A stretch of DNA of 64,000 nt, taken from NCBI RefSeq assembly GCF_029227915.1, contig NC_079887.1, positions 22,253,650 to 22,317,649 on the forward strand, in the 5' to 3' direction. A program made the position numbers and the translations under genes. Under the pieces are notes generated by a model, which was not told where the DNA came from, did no database searches, and saw nothing but the letters and a program-made list of their open reading frames with translations. The number at the start of each line of letters is the position of its first letter. Position 1 is the first letter of the stretch. Shown here in pieces: positions 61,101 through 64,000 of the stretch. This stretch comes from Hydractinia symbiolongicarpus. Its lineage: Eukaryota > Cnidaria > Hydrozoa > Anthoathecata > Hydractiniidae.

Positions 61101-61167
61101 CTAACATTGCAACTACTTCACCTGCTCTACCTCTCAGAGTACCAACATTTACACTAGCCATCCTCAA
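58120..61167 (-). pseudogene. APE-type non-LTR retrotransposon (endonuclease, reverse transcriptase), broken
   Basis: Read on the minus strand: 61167-60589 is an apurinic-type endonuclease (ASVNVGTLRGRAGEVV, CCVQEVRWRG, YEGVGIFVAEKWVEKVIDVI, SVYAPQ). A frameshift near 60660 leads to 60661-58862, the rest of the endonuclease (CKTQIDYFLVRK) and the reverse transcriptase (FVPGRGTTDAIFLLRQLKEK, AFDRVP, catalytic YADDLVLIAE) ending in a Cys motif (CGVCRKRVGSNSIFCQTC). After stops around 58740-58860, 58734-58120 carries the C-terminal part ([46 protein letters not shown]). The layout is that of the elements often annotated as craniofacial development protein 2-like. The endonuclease also has an aberrant stretch near 60740 (VMVGGIMLGSHL where a GD.N motif is expected), so it is probably inactive. 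Confidence 0.88.
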
Positions 61168-61465
61168 CCTAGTGTTATCTACCTAGTTATGGTATGCAAT
61201 TGTACGAAGACTGTATGACGAAAGTAAAGACTATTTTTTACAGTGAATTTTTTCTGGGCAAAACATAAATACCACAGGCGATTAACTTAAAAGATAAAAA
61301 TTTGCTTTTACATGAAGCTTAACAGTGATTTTTTTGTGGTTACATTAAATTTGAAAACAGTTACATTACAGTCGTCACATTCATTAGGCAAAAATTTTTT
61401 TTACTGTTTAATGTCTTATTTAGACCCAGTATATAAAAAAAACTGATGAGGAATAAACAGAAAAT

Positions 61466-63649
61466 ATGCCATCTGATCGTAGCAATTGGTTTATTGGTAC
61501 ATTTGGCGGAAACCTGTCACGGTTTATAATTTCAAGACCACCTGTAACAATCATGATCTTGGTTGTAGCAGCGTTATGCTGTAGTTTATTTACACTTGCT
61601 GTATATGTCCAGTATAATCAAATGCCAGATCTGGAAGCAACAAAGGTGAGAGAATACATAGTTTAAATACATTGTAGAGTTTCTTTATTTGTTTAGAATT
61701 TTTTTACATTTATATACACCCTGCAATGCACCCCAATTTGGCTGCTAAATGTGAACGACCCAAAGAAGTGTGGGCCATAAAATAGGCCTTCTTTACCAAG
61801 CGAATCCATGAACAAAAACAATGTGTGATTATGCATGTGTTATATTTTGAACAACTTGTTTTCTGATTTTGTGTTCATCAATATTTATACAGTAAATAAT
61901 TTTTATTTTTAAACAAAGTATGTTACATTCACGCATATTTTAGAAATCCAAAATTTTTCTAAGTGGCACAAAGATAAAGCATCCTTGGAAAAACTTGAAT
62001 ATTCTATACATTACATGCAGTTATTTTATTTTAGGGATATTCAAATCTTCTCAAAAAACTTGGCGTGCTCACGTTTTGTCTAACAAACTACACCAAACAA
62101 CTCAATCACACAGACATTAAAAAAGAACTTAAAAGATTTGGTGATACAGAATTTGTAAACATTTCATTGCCCTTATTTCCAATGTTGACAGTCCAGGGAA
62201 ACTTTTCGCATTCAAATCTTATCTCAGAAATATCTGGTGTTATGCCATATTTTTTGTTGTTTAATCATGGTATGTATATCTTCTATATATGTTGCAAAAC
62301 TTTTTAGGCTCTGAAACATGAATTTAACACCATTTTAGAGGAGTGTTATTAGGTAGTTTCTGTGTTTCTCACAACAGACAGACAGTTTTATTGGTGAAGT
62401 TTTTGTTGTAGTAAAAATGATTTTGCTTTATTTAGATAACCACATTCACAGCGTTGCATTACATGTATTTCTTAAAAAAGCATGGAAACCAGGTTGATCT
62501 TTTGAATTTTTTATTCCTATTAATTATTGCCTACCTCATCTACTTGCCTTAGTGTATTTTTCTCAAAATTTGTGATAAGTGTAAATTTATTAAGTGATCT
62601 TTTTACTGGGCTTTGCAAGAAACTATTCATTCAAAAATGTTAACACCATATATACTATTCATTCTGGACTTTTTACTTTTTTGTCTTACTTTCAGAAAAT
62701 TGCCTTAATGACACATGCAATCATATGGAATCATGTGTTGTGTTGCAAATTAAAAGAGATGCTTTGCCTGGAGGTGAAATGTAAGTATGCCCTGCCCTCC
62801 ACTTCTAAGAAAAGCAATAATTCCTTTTTTAACCTTTAAAAAGTGTTATGAAGGCTTAGTGTCTAAAAAACTACTTTTGCCTCTCTTTTGCCATTACAAA
62901 ACTTAGTTTACAAATCGATATTTATAATAAATATAAGATTGCATTGATTCTGAGAATATTGTTTCCTAAAATTACAAGAATATCAATTTGAAATATTGTC
63001 TTAAACACCACCTAAAATATAAAATAAATAAATAAATTATTGTCAATTTCCATCTAAATTTTCAATTTAACCCAAGTCCTTGCAAAACAAACTGCCTTAA
63101 AAATGGCACAACTCACAGGCATGTATCAGGAAGCCAAAAACATATGTCAAGTATTTATGTGTGTTTTATGTGTGTTTCCAAGTGTGTAACATTGGTCAAC
63201 TTTCTGTAAAATTTGACATTTTGCATGTGCTTAATAGCATTCCCTAATCAATTTGACTGAATGCAAGGATGTGTTTGTGCTATTGTACACCTCCTGAAAA
63301 AACCGGAACTATGGAGGTACATAGTTGAAGCAATAATGTCCCTATCCTCGACATATATAATATAAATATTTGACAGTTTGGATGCATTTCTAAGGTTTCT
63401 ATAATCAATAAATACATGTTTTTTAGGTTGCAACCTACATGTAATCCATCACAGTACAAATCAAATTACTCAATGATATACATGGATCAAAAGAAAGCGG
63501 AAAGAAACAAAAGATCACAGTGTGAATCTGGCTTACAAATGCACCTAAATCCAATCCTTGGACAAGATGTTAAGGTGTTTTTAAATGTGGTATGTTGTTT
63601 AACTGTGAATACATTAGCCCTAACGTTATTAACAATCTTTTTTGTCTAG
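61466..63649 (+). CDS. TMEM248/TMEM219-family membrane protein
   Basis: Four exons: 61466-61645, 62035-62269, 62696-62780 and 63427-63649; 723 nt, 240 aa, GT-AG junctions, phases agree. The N-terminus has ISRPP followed by a transmembrane helix (about residues 27-48), the same arrangement as TMEM248 (SSRPPLVVFM) and TMEM219. The lumenal or extracellular part has paired cysteines (ENCLNDTCNHMESCVVLQI, similar to DDC..HGHCE in TMEM248), several N-x-S/T sites, and QPTCNPSQY..N like the TMEM248 HCVPDTYSN stretch. The last 24 residues form a second hydrophobic helix that runs straight to the stop. TMEM219 is an IGFBP3 receptor in mammals; TMEM248 is poorly known. Length equals TMEM219 and is about 70 residues shorter than TMEM248. 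The next neighbour upstream is the LINE, 300 bases away. Confidence 0.78.
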
Positions 63650-64000
63650 TGTAGCATAGGGAGTGGACATGAAGTGTCCCCTGGCCATAAATACAGGACT
63701 GCTTATATGATTAGGTGATGAAACTTGTAGAATTCATTGATACAAACCAATTTCAGTTTTTTTCATCACAAGGCCCAAAAAGTTACGAAATGTCACAAAA
63801 TCTAACACTCAATTACATGCCTAACATAATTAATGCCTAGTTAAAGAAGTCACAGGCAATTTAACCCACTTCTAGTGCTCATAGGGCTATGAGAATTAAA
63901 GTGGGTTAAATTTTCGCTGGATATGTTTTGTGGGATTTATTATTATCCATATTTGGTCTTCTTTTATGGATTTTCTATTTTTAAATCTGTTGTTAAACAA
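63650..64000. other. 3' flank of the TMEM248-like gene
   Basis: No canonical AATAAA within 350 bases of the stop. The inverted words TTAACCCACTT and AAGTGGGTTAA (63860-63912) form a potential hairpin around TAGTGCTCATAGGGCTATGAGAATTA-like sequence. Confidence 0.35.

Overview
The window is AT-rich nuclear DNA from an invertebrate animal with intron-rich genes, most likely a cnidarian and possibly a hydrozoan. The evidence is conserved metazoan genes with short phase-consistent exons and GT-AG introns, a galaxin-type di-cysteine gene, and many DNA-transposon, Helitron-like, SINE and LINE relics. The species cannot be named from the sequence alone.

Layout. 749-3440 (+): 3' part of a galaxin-like gene, five exons, 20 Cys-Cys pairs. 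4895-11316 (-): ARPC3, an Arp2/3 subunit, seven coding exons with a long repeat-filled intron 1. 15600-23198 (+): ANKRD13-type ubiquitin-binding ankyrin protein, 15 exons, 625 aa. 23958-25007 (+): single-exon SLC35G/EamA-type transporter. 26097-44784 (-): eIF3 subunit C, 22 coding exons, 931 aa. 44932-58000: a transposon-rich block with a broken Harbinger inside a larger inverted repeat, a Penelope-like relic, a Helitron-like copy and a hAT element with clear ends. 58120-61167 (-): a broken APE-type LINE. 61466-63649 (+): a TMEM248/TMEM219-like membrane protein, four exons, 240 aa. All exon junctions given for the five spliced genes were checked by hand for splice dinucleotides, reading phase and total length.

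The most interesting signal is in the introns of eIF3c. Several short repeated units of about 129 nt, all in the host-gene sense, read as H/ACA-box small nucleolar RNAs. They have two hairpins with internal-loop pockets, a hinge box ANANNA, an ACA (or AUA) box three bases from the end, and 14-16 nt between each pocket and its box. Family A has four copies (two introns, two copies each) and family B has two copies (two introns) whose differences keep the pairing. Family D (two copies) and family C (a 255-bp tandem array plus one solo copy) share part of the pattern. Homology between A copies stops almost exactly at the predicted RNA ends. A translation-initiation gene would thus be a multi-copy H/ACA snoRNA host, with copies spread by RNA-sized duplication. 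Families B and D partly lie inside a 2.2-kb element with terminal inverted repeats.

Other themes are a family of Helitron-like short elements (TC...CTRR ends), two elements with CAG...CTG ends and 6-bp target duplications, a pair of related 20-bp minisatellites, and several nested or palindrome-rich elements in introns.
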